Part shown: in pieces, positions 6,993 to 15,637 of the stretch
Position numbering within the stretch: the stretch's first letter is position 1
How the letters are laid out: the number at the start of each line of letters is the position of its first letter
The notes under the pieces: model-generated
The model's database searches: none
Told to the model about the DNA's origin: nothing
The model's input: the letters and a program-made list of their open reading frames with translations, nothing else
Position numbers and translations under genes: made by a program
From: Oscillospiraceae bacterium
GTDB lineage: Bacteria > Bacillota > Clostridia > UBA1212 > UBA1255
Assembly: GCA_015069185.1 (NCBI GenBank)
Contig: SVJB01000016.1
Span: forward strand, 1 to 41,944
Length of the DNA: 41,944 nucleotides
Reading direction: 5' to 3'

Positions 6993-8333
6993 TTATTTAT
7001 GAAGCTTAATTTTCTTAACTTCATGCATTATTTTCTCTTCATCAATTGATGTAAATTTCTTTTGTTTCATAACAATTTTACCATCAATAATAACTGTATC
7101 AACATCTGAGCCCTGCATACTATAACAAATCAAAGCGTTAATGTCATTAACAGGTGTCAAATGTATTGCGGACAAATCAACAATAATCATATCTGCCATA
7201 CTACCTTTTGCAATGGTGCCACACGGAACATCACATAATGCATGTGCGCCATTCTTAGTTGCCATATCTACTACCTGACTGGCTTTGATAAGAGTAGGAT
7301 CCTGATAAAGACCTTTATAAAGCAGTGCTGCGAGGTGTATTTCCTCAAACATATTAAGGTTGTTATTGCTGGCACAACCATCAGTGCCCAAAGTTACATT
7401 AACACCGGAATCAATAAGCCTTGTAAGCGGTGGTATACCACTACCCAGCTTAAGGTTGCTTGTCATGTTTATAGCTACATTAACATCATGTTTTTTTAAA
7501 ATCTCTATATCGTTATCACTCAAATGAGTACAATGGGCCGCAACAGTCTTAACATCAAATGCTCCTATTTCTTCAAGAAATTCAGTAGGGCGCATGCCTT
7601 TATTAAGAGCCATAAAATCATCAATCTCTTTTATTGTTTCATGAAGGTGCATATGTATACCTGTCTTATACTCTTTGGCACATTCAACAATCCTATAAAG
7701 CCACTCTTGTCTGTATAAATACACAGAATGCATTTCAAAAAATATATTAAGTCTATTATATTTATTATATTTTTTGAAAAGTTCTATTGATTTATCAAAA
7801 GTCTCATATGTACGCTTCTCGCCGGTAGACCAGTCATTATGTAATCCGGCTGTACAGATATTTGCTCTCATACCCGAATCAATTACAGCTTTTGTAAGCA
7901 TCTCAAAAGGCTCATACATATCACAAAAGCAAGTAGTACCTGATCTCATCATTTCCATTTGCGCAGCCATTGATCCGTAATATATATTTTCAGGAGTCAG
8001 ATTACATTCTCTGGGAATAATCTCACCGAATAGCCATTCCTGCAGAGTAAGATCACTACCTATGTTTCTAAGAAGTGTCATAGGTGAATGTGTATGTGTG
8101 TTTACTAATCCCGGCATAACAAGATTGCCTCCGGCATCAATAACATCAAAATCTGTCTCAAGTCTGTGAGTATCATAGAATCTATTTATAATGTCTGTGT
8201 TTGTGGTAATATCCAGAATTTTATTTTCCTCGATAAGTATTGTCATACCGCAGGAAATTGTATTGTTTTCTCTATATACCATTGCGTTTTTGATTAAAAT
8301 TGCTATAACACTCACCCTTTCATATATAAGCAA
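6993..8333 (-). CDS. mtaD: 5-methylthioadenosine/S-adenosylhomocysteine deaminase (MtaD family)
   Basis: This amidohydrolase of the TrzA/AtzA/MtaD branch has metal motifs NTHTH, HMHLHE and AAHCTH and the catalytic Asp in GTDGCASNNNLNMFEE. It deaminates MTA, SAH or adenosine-like nucleosides in the cytosol and recycles methylation by-products. The coordinates give the longest frame (446 residues from TTG). The real start is unclear. The TTG lies right behind a TATAAT at 8337-8342, where the mRNA would barely have begun. The only ribosome-site-like sequence, AAAGGGTGAG, lies downstream of it. At the right distance from that site the frame has ATA (8306) and ATT (8300). The next ATG (8282) has no ribosome site. 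Confidence 0.88.
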   Translation of the reverse strand: MLIYERVSVIAILIKNAMVYRENNTISCGMTILIEENKILDITTNTDIINRFYDTHRLETDFDVIDAGGNLVMPGLVNTHTHSPMTLLRNIGSDLTLQEWLFGEIIPRECNLTPENIYYGSMAAQMEMMRSGTTCFCDMYEPFEMLTKAVIDSGMRANICTAGLHNDWSTGEKRTYETFDKSIELFKKYNKYNRLNIFFEMHSVYLYRQEWLYRIVECAKEYKTGIHMHLHETIKEIDDFMALNKGMRPTEFLEEIGAFDVKTVAAHCTHLSDNDIEILKKHDVNVAINMTSNLKLGSGIPPLTRLIDSGVNVTLGTDGCASNNNLNMFEEIHLAALLYKGLYQDPTLIKASQVVDMATKNGAHALCDVPCGTIAKGSMADMIIVDLSAIHLTPVNDINALICYSMQGSDVDTVIIDGKIVMKQKKFTSIDEEKIMHEVKKIKLHK

Positions 8334-8366
8334 TTTATTATATCACCCATTTGTTTAATAAAAAAG

Positions 8367-9311
8367 CTATTTTTTACTTTCTTGATAAAGTTGTATGTCC
8401 AAAAACACATTTTTGGTGTTTGCATAACTAATTATTCTACTCATACTGCTGTTTTGATTAATATTCATTTTGTTTTCCGGCATAACCAATATAAGTATCC
8501 GTGATGTAACCGGTCTATTATTATCACCTTTATAATCTGCTAATTTATCAATCATTTGTCTGATTGTCATTTCAAAATGATTTCCTGTCTGATATGAAGC
8601 CGCCGTATGGTCAATACTTTTAATTGATATACCTGTTCCGTTAGAATAAGCTGCAATAACAGGATAATCATAAGGTAAAGTCCCGCCGAAAATATCTCTT
8701 AATGTTCGTCCCCTTGTAAAATTATCCATATCCCACACATTGTCAGAAGAAACAATACTACTATCAAATTTACCTCCTATCCAGCAGCCAATCCTGATGG
8801 CACTTTTTAAATGAAACATTCCACTCTTTGCTTTAACTTTTAAAACAATATCATCATTACTATTAAAAAATTTACTTTCTTCAAATGTAATGTCTTCAAT
8901 ACGAAGCAATCCTTTTTTATATAATTCCGACTCATTAAGATATATGTGAAATACACCCAGCGCAATTTGCCTATATATAAGGTCATCAGTATATTCCACC
9001 AGTTTATTGAAATCTATATATTGATATATTTTATCTCTTATTTTCTCTGACTCAATATATTCCGATATTAATTCGTCAATTTTTTCAAACACCTTTTTTT
9101 CAAGCGTCTTCATCCCCTTCTCATTATAAACAAAAGCATATCTGGACATAAAATCAGCCGTTTTATAAAGACTTTGATTAATACAATCCTGTGCGATAAC
9201 ACAATTTATAAGACAAATAAATACAACAAACAGAATGATGATCAACGGAAGCAATATAGCAGCTTCTAAAGAAACACTTCCTTTCTTTTCTTTAAGAATA
9301 TGATCCGGCAT
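8367..9311 (-). CDS. TadE-like pseudopilin/membrane-anchored surface protein
   Basis: This 314-residue protein begins with KEKKGSVSLEAAILLPLIII, the prepilin-like TadE signature: a Gly-Ser pair followed by a hydrophobic helix with Glu at about +5. A long extracytoplasmic part follows. The start is the ATG at 9311, which has AGGAGG six bases upstream; an in-frame codon at 9350 lies inside the upstream gene and lacks a site. It overlaps the end of the DUF5702-like gene by 20 bp. TadE proteins are minor pilins or scaffold parts of Flp/Tad pili, but no tadA/B/C ATPase or platform gene is in the window. Confidence 0.75.
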   Translation of the reverse strand: MPDHILKEKKGSVSLEAAILLPLIIILFVVFICLINCVIAQDCINQSLYKTADFMSRYAFVYNEKGMKTLEKKVFEKIDELISEYIESEKIRDKIYQYIDFNKLVEYTDDLIYRQIALGVFHIYLNESELYKKGLLRIEDITFEESKFFNSNDDIVLKVKAKSGMFHLKSAIRIGCWIGGKFDSSIVSSDNVWDMDNFTRGRTLRDIFGGTLPYDYPVIAAYSNGTGISIKSIDHTAASYQTGNHFEMTIRQMIDKLADYKGDNNRPVTSRILILVMPENKMNINQNSSMSRIISYANTKNVFLDIQLYQESKK

Positions 9312-11346
9312 ATATAACCTCCTCATAAAAATCTTCTTTTGTCTTGCCAATGAATTCCGCAGAAAACAAATTCATATCTATGAAAACCATTACATTAATT
9401 TTATTATAAACACCACTTAATCTATATCGTCTGCCGGTAATCATACCCATATTCAATTCAATTACATCTGCAATCCTAAGTACTTTTGTTTCTGTCGGTG
9501 TCATCATCAGTAATACACGGAGATACTCTGAATAATCGAAATCATTCATCTTATCCAGTACATTTTCCTGATTATCTGTATCATCAGGATTAATTTCTGA
9601 TATCAAGCCTTCTATACTTAGTTTCCAATCTTCTTTGTCCTTGATAAGCGGAATATTCTCTCCATCCAGCAAAGCATTTATATCATAAATACTCTCTGCC
9701 AGAGACCATCCTGCTATGATCAACAGTGAGAAAACAGCACCTCCTGCACCATAACTGCAAGCGGCAGCAATAGCATTACCAATACTATCTGCCAAAGCTT
9801 TTTTGGCATCATCACGAAAAACATGTATAACATTCAGTATAAATCTAAGTAAAAAAATTTTATTTCTTACTTCTTTATTATTTTCTTTATCTGTCTTATT
9901 CCCGGCAATAATATATTCAACTTCACTTCTTAACACACTTGACAAAGCCGGCGATAATCTATTGTGCATGTATGTAAGAGAATAATCATCTATAAGAGCT
10001 GTATGCAGCAAATTCTTACCTGCATCTTTTAGTCCACCAAAAATATCACCACTTATTATCGTAGCAATACTATCAAAGCCTGTAAGATCTACTGCATCAG
10101 ATAAAATATTTTCAAGGTTAAAAACATCTTTTCCTGCTAATACTGACGGTAATGTTTTATATATAGTATCAGGTATAATCCCACTATTGTTGTCTGAATC
10201 ATCATTTTCTATTTTATCTTCTTTTTGAAGATTAACTGCTTTGTTATACTGTTCCTGTGCGTCTTCTCTGGTATCAAGTTTTGCTTGATCTGTATCAGCC
10301 TCAAGAGGAATAACATTGACAACCAAATCAGTATTAACATTTTCTTTTTGTTGCAATATTTCCAAAAATCGATTTATAGAATTTCCTGCATCTATACCAT
10401 TTTCAAACTGCTCTATCATGTCACCTATCACGGCTATATTCTTTGTTAAATAGTTGCTCACACCTATATTTTTTATTCTGTTTTTTGTTTCTGTCAACTC
10501 TGCCAGAGTAGATTTAAAAGTCTCAGCCGCATCCTTATTTTCATTACATATATCTTCTATCTGTTGTATCTTTGCTTCTATTTCATAGCATGTCTCTTTA
10601 AGCTTGTTACATTGATACATGGCTATATTGTTATATTCCAGATACTGTTTTAATGTATCTCGTATGAGCAATGCTCCATAATCCGATGACCCTTTATTAC
10701 CCGGTAATTCAGAATCCAACAGTGAATTAAAATCAATATATTTAAACCCATTCACACAATTCCGATCTCCCGGAAAATATCCTTCTACAGAATATTCAAG
10801 TAAAACCAAGGACTCTGATGTATTTTCAATCAATTGTGCAGCCTCTCCGCTTAGAACAAATATTTTTTGGCTGGACTCTGTTTCTTCACTCTTTTTAAAC
10901 AGTTCCATAACATAATTCAGTAAATTCGAAGTACTTTTGTATTTCATAATATCTACAATTTGACTCGAAAGAATTTCCGGATCAGAAAATGGTTCCTGTG
11001 CATCCATCACAGAATTAACATATCGATATGCCAATAGATTTATACTCTCATCATTCTTAAAGGTACATCCCGAAAAATATTCAGCAAAAGTTTCATTGTA
11101 GTCATGACTACCAGTGATACATAAACCATATAACCCATATCTTTCTGCCAGCACACAATCATAATACGACATTACTGACATTGTTGCTAATCTGACACGT
11201 TCTTTTATATCACGCTTATATATCAACGTTCTTGTATAATCAAGCAATACAAGATTGAGCACTGAAACAGCCAATAAAATTATTATTACAGGTACGGAAA
11301 TAGACCCCTTTTTATTCCAGATAATCAAATAAAACTTGTGCAACAC
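9292..11346 (-). CDS. DUF5702-like large membrane-anchored protein of Tad-type clusters
   Basis: This 684-residue protein has KKGSISVPVIIILLAVSVLNLVLLDYTR near its start, a TadE/TadG-like N-terminal anchor. A large extracytoplasmic region follows, rich in Asp, Asn and Glu, with a coiled-coil-prone stretch around 250-350 and a hydrophobic segment around 540-570 (AAACSYGAGGAVFSLLIIAG). The predicted start is GTG at 11346, six bases after GGGGAGG; upstream in-frame ATGs lie within the preceding gene and lack sites. Similar DUF5702 proteins neighbour TadE in Firmicutes Tad loci. Function is unknown beyond a likely pilus or surface role. Confidence 0.7.
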   Translation of the reverse strand: MLHKFYLIIWNKKGSISVPVIIILLAVSVLNLVLLDYTRTLIYKRDIKERVRLATMSVMSYYDCVLAERYGLYGLCITGSHDYNETFAEYFSGCTFKNDESINLLAYRYVNSVMDAQEPFSDPEILSSQIVDIMKYKSTSNLLNYVMELFKKSEETESSQKIFVLSGEAAQLIENTSESLVLLEYSVEGYFPGDRNCVNGFKYIDFNSLLDSELPGNKGSSDYGALLIRDTLKQYLEYNNIAMYQCNKLKETCYEIEAKIQQIEDICNENKDAAETFKSTLAELTETKNRIKNIGVSNYLTKNIAVIGDMIEQFENGIDAGNSINRFLEILQQKENVNTDLVVNVIPLEADTDQAKLDTREDAQEQYNKAVNLQKEDKIENDDSDNNSGIIPDTIYKTLPSVLAGKDVFNLENILSDAVDLTGFDSIATIISGDIFGGLKDAGKNLLHTALIDDYSLTYMHNRLSPALSSVLRSEVEYIIAGNKTDKENNKEVRNKIFLLRFILNVIHVFRDDAKKALADSIGNAIAAACSYGAGGAVFSLLIIAGWSLAESIYDINALLDGENIPLIKDKEDWKLSIEGLISEINPDDTDNQENVLDKMNDFDYSEYLRVLLMMTPTETKVLRIADVIELNMGMITGRRYRLSGVYNKINVMVFIDMNLFSAEFIGKTKEDFYEEVIYAGSYS

Positions 11347-11506
11347 GCATAACCTCCCCATTAGTAACATCTCTTTCATGGTAGATGGCTGTCTCTTTTG
11401 TATCATAGCGTATTACTTGCCGGACACACCCCAGCACAGCACCTATACCTGCTGTAAAAACAATTAAAACCACAACAATTACAATGAATGTTTCACAGGA
11501 AAACAT
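11312..11506 (-). CDS. Small single-helix membrane protein leading the Tad-like unit
   Basis: This 64-residue protein is not recognised. One strong N-terminal helix (FIVIVVVLIVFTAGIGAVLG, about 6-25) is followed by a basic then acidic soluble tail. The ATG at 11506 has AAGGAG eight bases upstream; an in-frame GTG at 11533 is less likely. It overlaps the next gene by 35 bp, and the ribosome site of that gene (GGGGAGG) lies within it, indicating coupling. It could be a small pilin-like subunit, but the Flp pilin motif is not clear. Confidence 0.6.
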   Translation of the reverse strand: MFSCETFIVIVVVLIVFTAGIGAVLGCVRQVIRYDTKETAIYHERDVTNGEVMRVAQVLFDYLE

Positions 11507-11696
11507 TTTATCAACTCCTTTCAACAAGCCCACTTATACCACTACATCCACATAACTGTACAGCAACTTTTTTGTGTCTTTTTACTACTCACTTCGACCC
11601 ATTTCGACTTTTTTCACAGAAAAAATGCTTGTTCTTATATTTGTCCTTAGTACATATATTTTAACATGTCTATATACATAGGAGGCGCTTTTCTAA

Positions 11697-13007
11697 ATGA
11701 AACCGACAAACAATAACAAAAAGTTATATGTTGTCATCATGCTGACGGTAGTGCTCTATATGATTACTTGTATTGTTACATATGACACTATAGATAAATT
11801 TCCCGCCTTAGCATTATCAGAAGAAGCAAATCAAATTAATCAGGAAGAAAAAAACATTGCAGCAAGTAAACCGCTTAATTCAAAAGAAGTACTGGACAAT
11901 ATAATAAAGCTTGACCGGATAACGCATGAATTGTCTATGTTAAGCACACTGGACACACCTGATATCGCTGCACGAAACGCAATTATAATGGACGTTGCCA
12001 CAGGACGCAGCCTATATAAAAAAAATGCTTTTGAACAGGTTGCTATGGCAAGTACAACAAAGATTATGACTTTTATTATTGTAGCTGAATACTGTGACAT
12101 AAAAGACATTACTACCGTAAGCAAAGAAAGCGCAGCAACAGGAGGCTCTACAATGCACCTAAAAAAAGGTGAAGAAATATCTGTAGAGGCACTTTTATAT
12201 GGTTTACTGCTTAATTCAGGCAATGATGCCGCATGTGCACTGGCAGAACATACAGCAGGTTCAATCACAGAATTCTGTAAACTGATGAATGAAAAAGCAA
12301 GATTACTGGGAGCTTATGATACTCATTTTACATCGCCCCATGGGTTGGATAATAACGAGCATTATACAACATGTTACGACTTAGCACTTATAACAAAGGC
12401 GGCTATACAAGATCCACTATTTGTAAAAATAATCTCCACAAAACAAATAACCATTTCCGGACATTCTCTGACAAACACAAATCCGTTACTAGGAGAATAT
12501 GAAGAAGTTGTAGGCGGTAAGACTGGTTATACATCTAAAGCAAACAGATGTCTTATGTTATATGTAAAAAATAATAACATTTCAGCAATAATTATTTTAT
12601 TAGGCAGCCCTTCCTCTGCTGCCAGAATATCAGATGGTGCATATCTAACAAAATATGCAACAAAGTGTTTTAAGACTTTTACAATTGAATGTAAAGGAAA
12701 GATTCTGGAAACAATTAAAGTGAGCAAAGGTACGATGTCAAGTGTGCATAATATCATAACCGATAATATCACATTAACTCTTGCCAAGAAAGATATACTT
12801 AAGATCGAGTATATTACAAGTCATAAATTTGACATGCAGCAAACTGCACCTGTTTTCTCGAATGATATTATGAGCACAATATATATTTCTTCATCTGATG
12901 ATTTACTTTGTGTAGTTAATTGCAAGCCCAGCTCAAATGTACCCAGGAAAACATACACGGATCATCTCAGTGATATAATCAGAGCTTTTCCTAACGTGTT
13001 TACTTAA
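11697..13007 (+). CDS. D-alanyl-D-alanine carboxypeptidase (peptidase S11, DacF/PBP5 type)
   Basis: This 436-residue exported enzyme has an N-terminal membrane segment (about 10-28). The three active-site motifs are S119-T-T-K122 in MASTTK, S174-G-N176 and K275-T-G277 in GGKTGYTS. It removes the terminal D-Ala from peptidoglycan stem peptides outside the membrane. The catalytic domain covers about 92-310, followed by a beta-rich C-terminal domain. An AGGAGG lies 11 bases before the ATG. It is followed 57 bases later by a membrane acyltransferase-like gene on the same strand. No strong promoter could be fixed in 11534-11696. Confidence 0.92.
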   Translation: MKPTNNNKKLYVVIMLTVVLYMITCIVTYDTIDKFPALALSEEANQINQEEKNIAASKPLNSKEVLDNIIKLDRITHELSMLSTLDTPDIAARNAIIMDVATGRSLYKKNAFEQVAMASTTKIMTFIIVAEYCDIKDITTVSKESAATGGSTMHLKKGEEISVEALLYGLLLNSGNDAACALAEHTAGSITEFCKLMNEKARLLGAYDTHFTSPHGLDNNEHYTTCYDLALITKAAIQDPLFVKIISTKQITISGHSLTNTNPLLGEYEEVVGGKTGYTSKANRCLMLYVKNNNISAIIILLGSPSSAARISDGAYLTKYATKCFKTFTIECKGKILETIKVSKGTMSSVHNIITDNITLTLAKKDILKIEYITSHKFDMQQTAPVFSNDIMSTIYISSSDDLLCVVNCKPSSNVPRKTYTDHLSDIIRAFPNVFT

Positions 13008-13064
13008 AAAAATTTTTATGGTACTATTCTGCATGTACTTCTTTATCCGGAGGATATCATTTAC

Positions 13065-13787
13065 GTGAATACAAGTAAAAAAAAGAAAATAGATTCTAGA
13101 ATATGGGAACTGGATGCTCTGCGCGGATTTATGATTCTTTGCGTTATTGTGGTGCATACCCTGTTTGATATAGAAGCATTCTTTGATATTGACTATCCGG
13201 CATTCTATATTTTTATAAAAAACAACGGTGGTATATTATTTGTTGTTTTATCGGGTATATGTGCTACATTGGGAACAAAGACTTTTAAAAGAGGCTTATT
13301 TGTTTTCGGAGCAGGCATGTTGGTAACTATAGTAACCTTCGGACTGTACTATTTTGGTATAATGCATAAAAGTGTAATTATCTCTTTTGGAGTGCTCCAT
13401 TTACTTGGTATATGTATGATGATCTACCCGGTTATGAAACAGCTCCCAAATATAACAATAGGCATTTTAGGTGTTCTTGTTATTATACTTGGTTATTGTA
13501 TAACAGGTATGCATTCCGATATTCCTTTTTCCTACATCATCGGTATACCTTCGGTTGATTATGCTGCAGGAGACTGGTTTCCTTTAGTTCCCTTTGCCGG
13601 TTGGTTTTTTATCGGCATTTTTCTGGGAAATATTTTATACAAGAAAAAGCAATCTCTATTTCCCAACGCGCCTAAAGACTTCTTCATCATAAGATTCTTC
13701 AGATGGTGCGGAGTATATTCATTGTATATTTATCTGATTCATCAGCCTATTGTTTTTGGTCTTGTTTTTCTTTTCTTATATAGATAA
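13065..13787 (+). CDS. DUF1624 membrane protein (heparan-alpha-glucosaminide N-acetyltransferase-like)
   Basis: This 240-residue multi-helix protein begins with the family signature WELDALRGFMILCVIVVHTLFD, ends with a YSLYIYLIHQPI segment, and has about seven hydrophobic helices. DUF1624 proteins belong to the membrane acyltransferase group; the acceptor here is unknown, but a cell-envelope glycan is plausible given the DD-carboxypeptidase next door (inference). The GTG start has GGAGG 11 bases upstream. Its 3' end overlaps that of the convergent aminotransferase gene by 12 bp, with no terminator between them. Confidence 0.85.
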   Translation: MNTSKKKKIDSRIWELDALRGFMILCVIVVHTLFDIEAFFDIDYPAFYIFIKNNGGILFVVLSGICATLGTKTFKRGLFVFGAGMLVTIVTFGLYYFGIMHKSVIISFGVLHLLGICMMIYPVMKQLPNITIGILGVLVIILGYCITGMHSDIPFSYIIGIPSVDYAAGDWFPLVPFAGWFFIGIFLGNILYKKKQSLFPNAPKDFFIIRFFRWCGVYSLYIYLIHQPIVFGLVFLFLYR

Positions 13788-14876
13788 AAGTAGCCCCGCA
13801 ACTGTATCTATTTCCTCCAAAGTATTCACATGATTGAGACTAAAGCGTACTGTACCTGCCGGTACTGTGCCAAGGCTTTTATGGGCCAGGGGCGCGCAGT
13901 GATATCCTGTTCTGCAGCAAATACCTTTTTCTGCCATAAGCACTCCTACCTCTTTAGGTTCCATTCCGGCCACATTAACTGATATCACACCAGTATATTC
14001 TGCGTCTAACGGCCCATATACCGTTATTTTTGAAGAAGATGAGAGTTTATCCACAAAATATTTTCTAAGCTTCATTTCAGCTTTATGAAGCTTCTCAACG
14101 CCTATTTCATTTAGATAATCCACTCCTGCACATAGCGTAGCTATCCCGTGTGTATTTAAAGTACCTGCTTCAAAGCATTCAGGCATCTGCATTGGTGGTG
14201 CCAGTGAATAACTTTGTGTACCTGTGCCGCCAAGCATATAAGGTCTTATCGGAACATGCGGCGCCACATATATCCCGCCCGTTCCCTGAAGTCCAAATAG
14301 TCCTTTGTGACCTGTAAAGCACAAACAGTCGATATTCATTTTCTTAACATCTATTGGGACTGCGCCGGCACTTTGCGCACAATCAACTATAAATAATATT
14401 TTCTTTTTGCGACAATACGCGCCGACAGCTTCTATATCATATATCTCGCCTGTAACATTTGATGCGTGAGTCATTATAACTGCGCCGGTGTTATCGCTGA
14501 TAGCTTTTATAATATTCTGTGGCTCTATATGCCCATCTCTATGCGCACCAACAATTGTATAATATTTTCTGGCATATACAGGCCTTAGTACAGAATTATG
14601 GTCCATTGATGTGGTCACTATGTGTCCACGACATAAATTTACGGCTATATTCAAAGAATGGGTAGCGTTCATAGTAAACGCCACCCTTAAAGGATCAGAA
14701 ATATTAAAAAGTTCTGCAATTTTGCTACGTGCCTCAGCAATTTTCAAAGATGACCATACAGCCAGTGGATGTATCCCCCTACCCGGATTGCCTACCTGCG
14801 CGCAGGCTTCTTTTATTGCGTTAACTACCTGACGAGGCTTTGGATAAGACGTAGCCCCATTATCCATATATATCAT
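13776..14876 (-). CDS. Class V aminotransferase/cysteine desulfurase family protein (TIGR01977-like)
   Basis: This 366-residue PLP enzyme has MDNGATSYPKP at the start, MTHASNVTGEIYD, the PLP-lysine motif TGHKGLFG and the C-terminal R-TGYHCAPLAHK loop with the likely persulfide Cys. The short GICCRTGYHCAPL signature matches the EF2568-type group often annotated as cysteine desulfurase. It releases sulfur (or selenium) from cysteine as enzyme persulfide. The ATG at 14876 has AGGA six bases upstream. It follows the radical-SAM pair by 71 bases and is probably the last gene of the long operon. It is a second desulfurase-like protein besides the TrmD-fused one. Confidence 0.87.
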   Translation of the reverse strand: MIYMDNGATSYPKPRQVVNAIKEACAQVGNPGRGIHPLAVWSSLKIAEARSKIAELFNISDPLRVAFTMNATHSLNIAVNLCRGHIVTTSMDHNSVLRPVYARKYYTIVGAHRDGHIEPQNIIKAISDNTGAVIMTHASNVTGEIYDIEAVGAYCRKKKILFIVDCAQSAGAVPIDVKKMNIDCLCFTGHKGLFGLQGTGGIYVAPHVPIRPYMLGGTGTQSYSLAPPMQMPECFEAGTLNTHGIATLCAGVDYLNEIGVEKLHKAEMKLRKYFVDKLSSSSKITVYGPLDAEYTGVISVNVAGMEPKEVGVLMAEKGICCRTGYHCAPLAHKSLGTVPAGTVRFSLNHVNTLEEIDTVAGLLLSI

Positions 14877-14947
14877 AAACAGTCCTACTTTTCGTATACT
14901 GATAACTTCATTACTTTTCCAGTATATGTAAGCAAGTACTATTTTGG

Positions 14948-15637
14948 TTACTTATAAAGGATACCTTTCTTGTTTATAGAGATATACTCAATCTCCATCG
15001 GATCTTCATATGTATATTGCAATATTGCTTCAAATGCTGCCTCCGGCTTCAAATTCATGATATTGCCTGCCTGAGTCTCAAGATACACGGTGAAAAGATT
15101 GTCACTCTTTTCCTGAATATCAAAAGCAAATATAAGCGGTCTTACATCCATCTCGGTCACACCGCTTTTACTCTTTTTCATAACAACAAGAGGCTTCGCG
15201 CTGTTATATGTATCTAACATTTTCACAGGATCAAAATCACCTGCAATTTCCAACTCGTATATACCACCGTTTACAGCTTTCATAATGTTGGGCGTGCCGG
15301 GAGCAAGCTGGGCACATTCATTTATGCAAATTCCTGTAGGTAACACTTTGTTTAACTCATCTTTAATAACTGATGCCGGCATAGGAGTATCTAATTCGAT
15401 ATCTACATATTCACATTCACTGGTAACACCTACTGACAGAGGCTGACCGAATACAAATGATGGATGTGGATTGAATCCCATTGAGTAAAATACGGGAATG
15501 TTAGCTCTGCGTGCTGCACGTGAATATATGCGCACCATATCCAGGTGTGAAACAAATCTTGCCTCGTATCCTTTTGTATACTGACATCTGTAAACAAATG
15601 TCTCAGGTTTTAATTGATTAGTTAACTTTTCCAACAC
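14948..15637 (-). CDS. TIGR03936/DUF2344 radical-SAM-associated protein
   Basis: This protein of about 229 residues has the family blocks YTKGYEARFVSHLDMVRIYSRA and YSMGFNPHPSFVFGQPLSVG. It normally travels directly behind the TIGR03960 radical-SAM gene, as here; the reaction is uncharacterised. The frame stays open to 15730, but the only good ribosome site, GAAAGGGG, lies inside the 3' end of the upstream gene. It serves GTG at 15637 or TTG at 15634. The overlap with the upstream gene is 20 bp and implies translational coupling. Confidence 0.87.
   Translation of the reverse strand: MLEKLTNQLKPETFVYRCQYTKGYEARFVSHLDMVRIYSRAARRANIPVFYSMGFNPHPSFVFGQPLSVGVTSECEYVDIELDTPMPASVIKDELNKVLPTGICINECAQLAPGTPNIMKAVNGGIYELEIAGDFDPVKMLDTYNSAKPLVVMKKSKSGVTEMDVRPLIFAFDIQEKSDNLFTVYLETQAGNIMNLKPEAAFEAILQYTYEDPMEIEYISINKKGILYK

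Noticed and set aside
8360-8375. A6-GCTA-T6 stem as terminator of the Tad-like unit
   Set aside because: The stem is only A-T pairs and includes the stop codon of the TadE-like gene; too weak to call.
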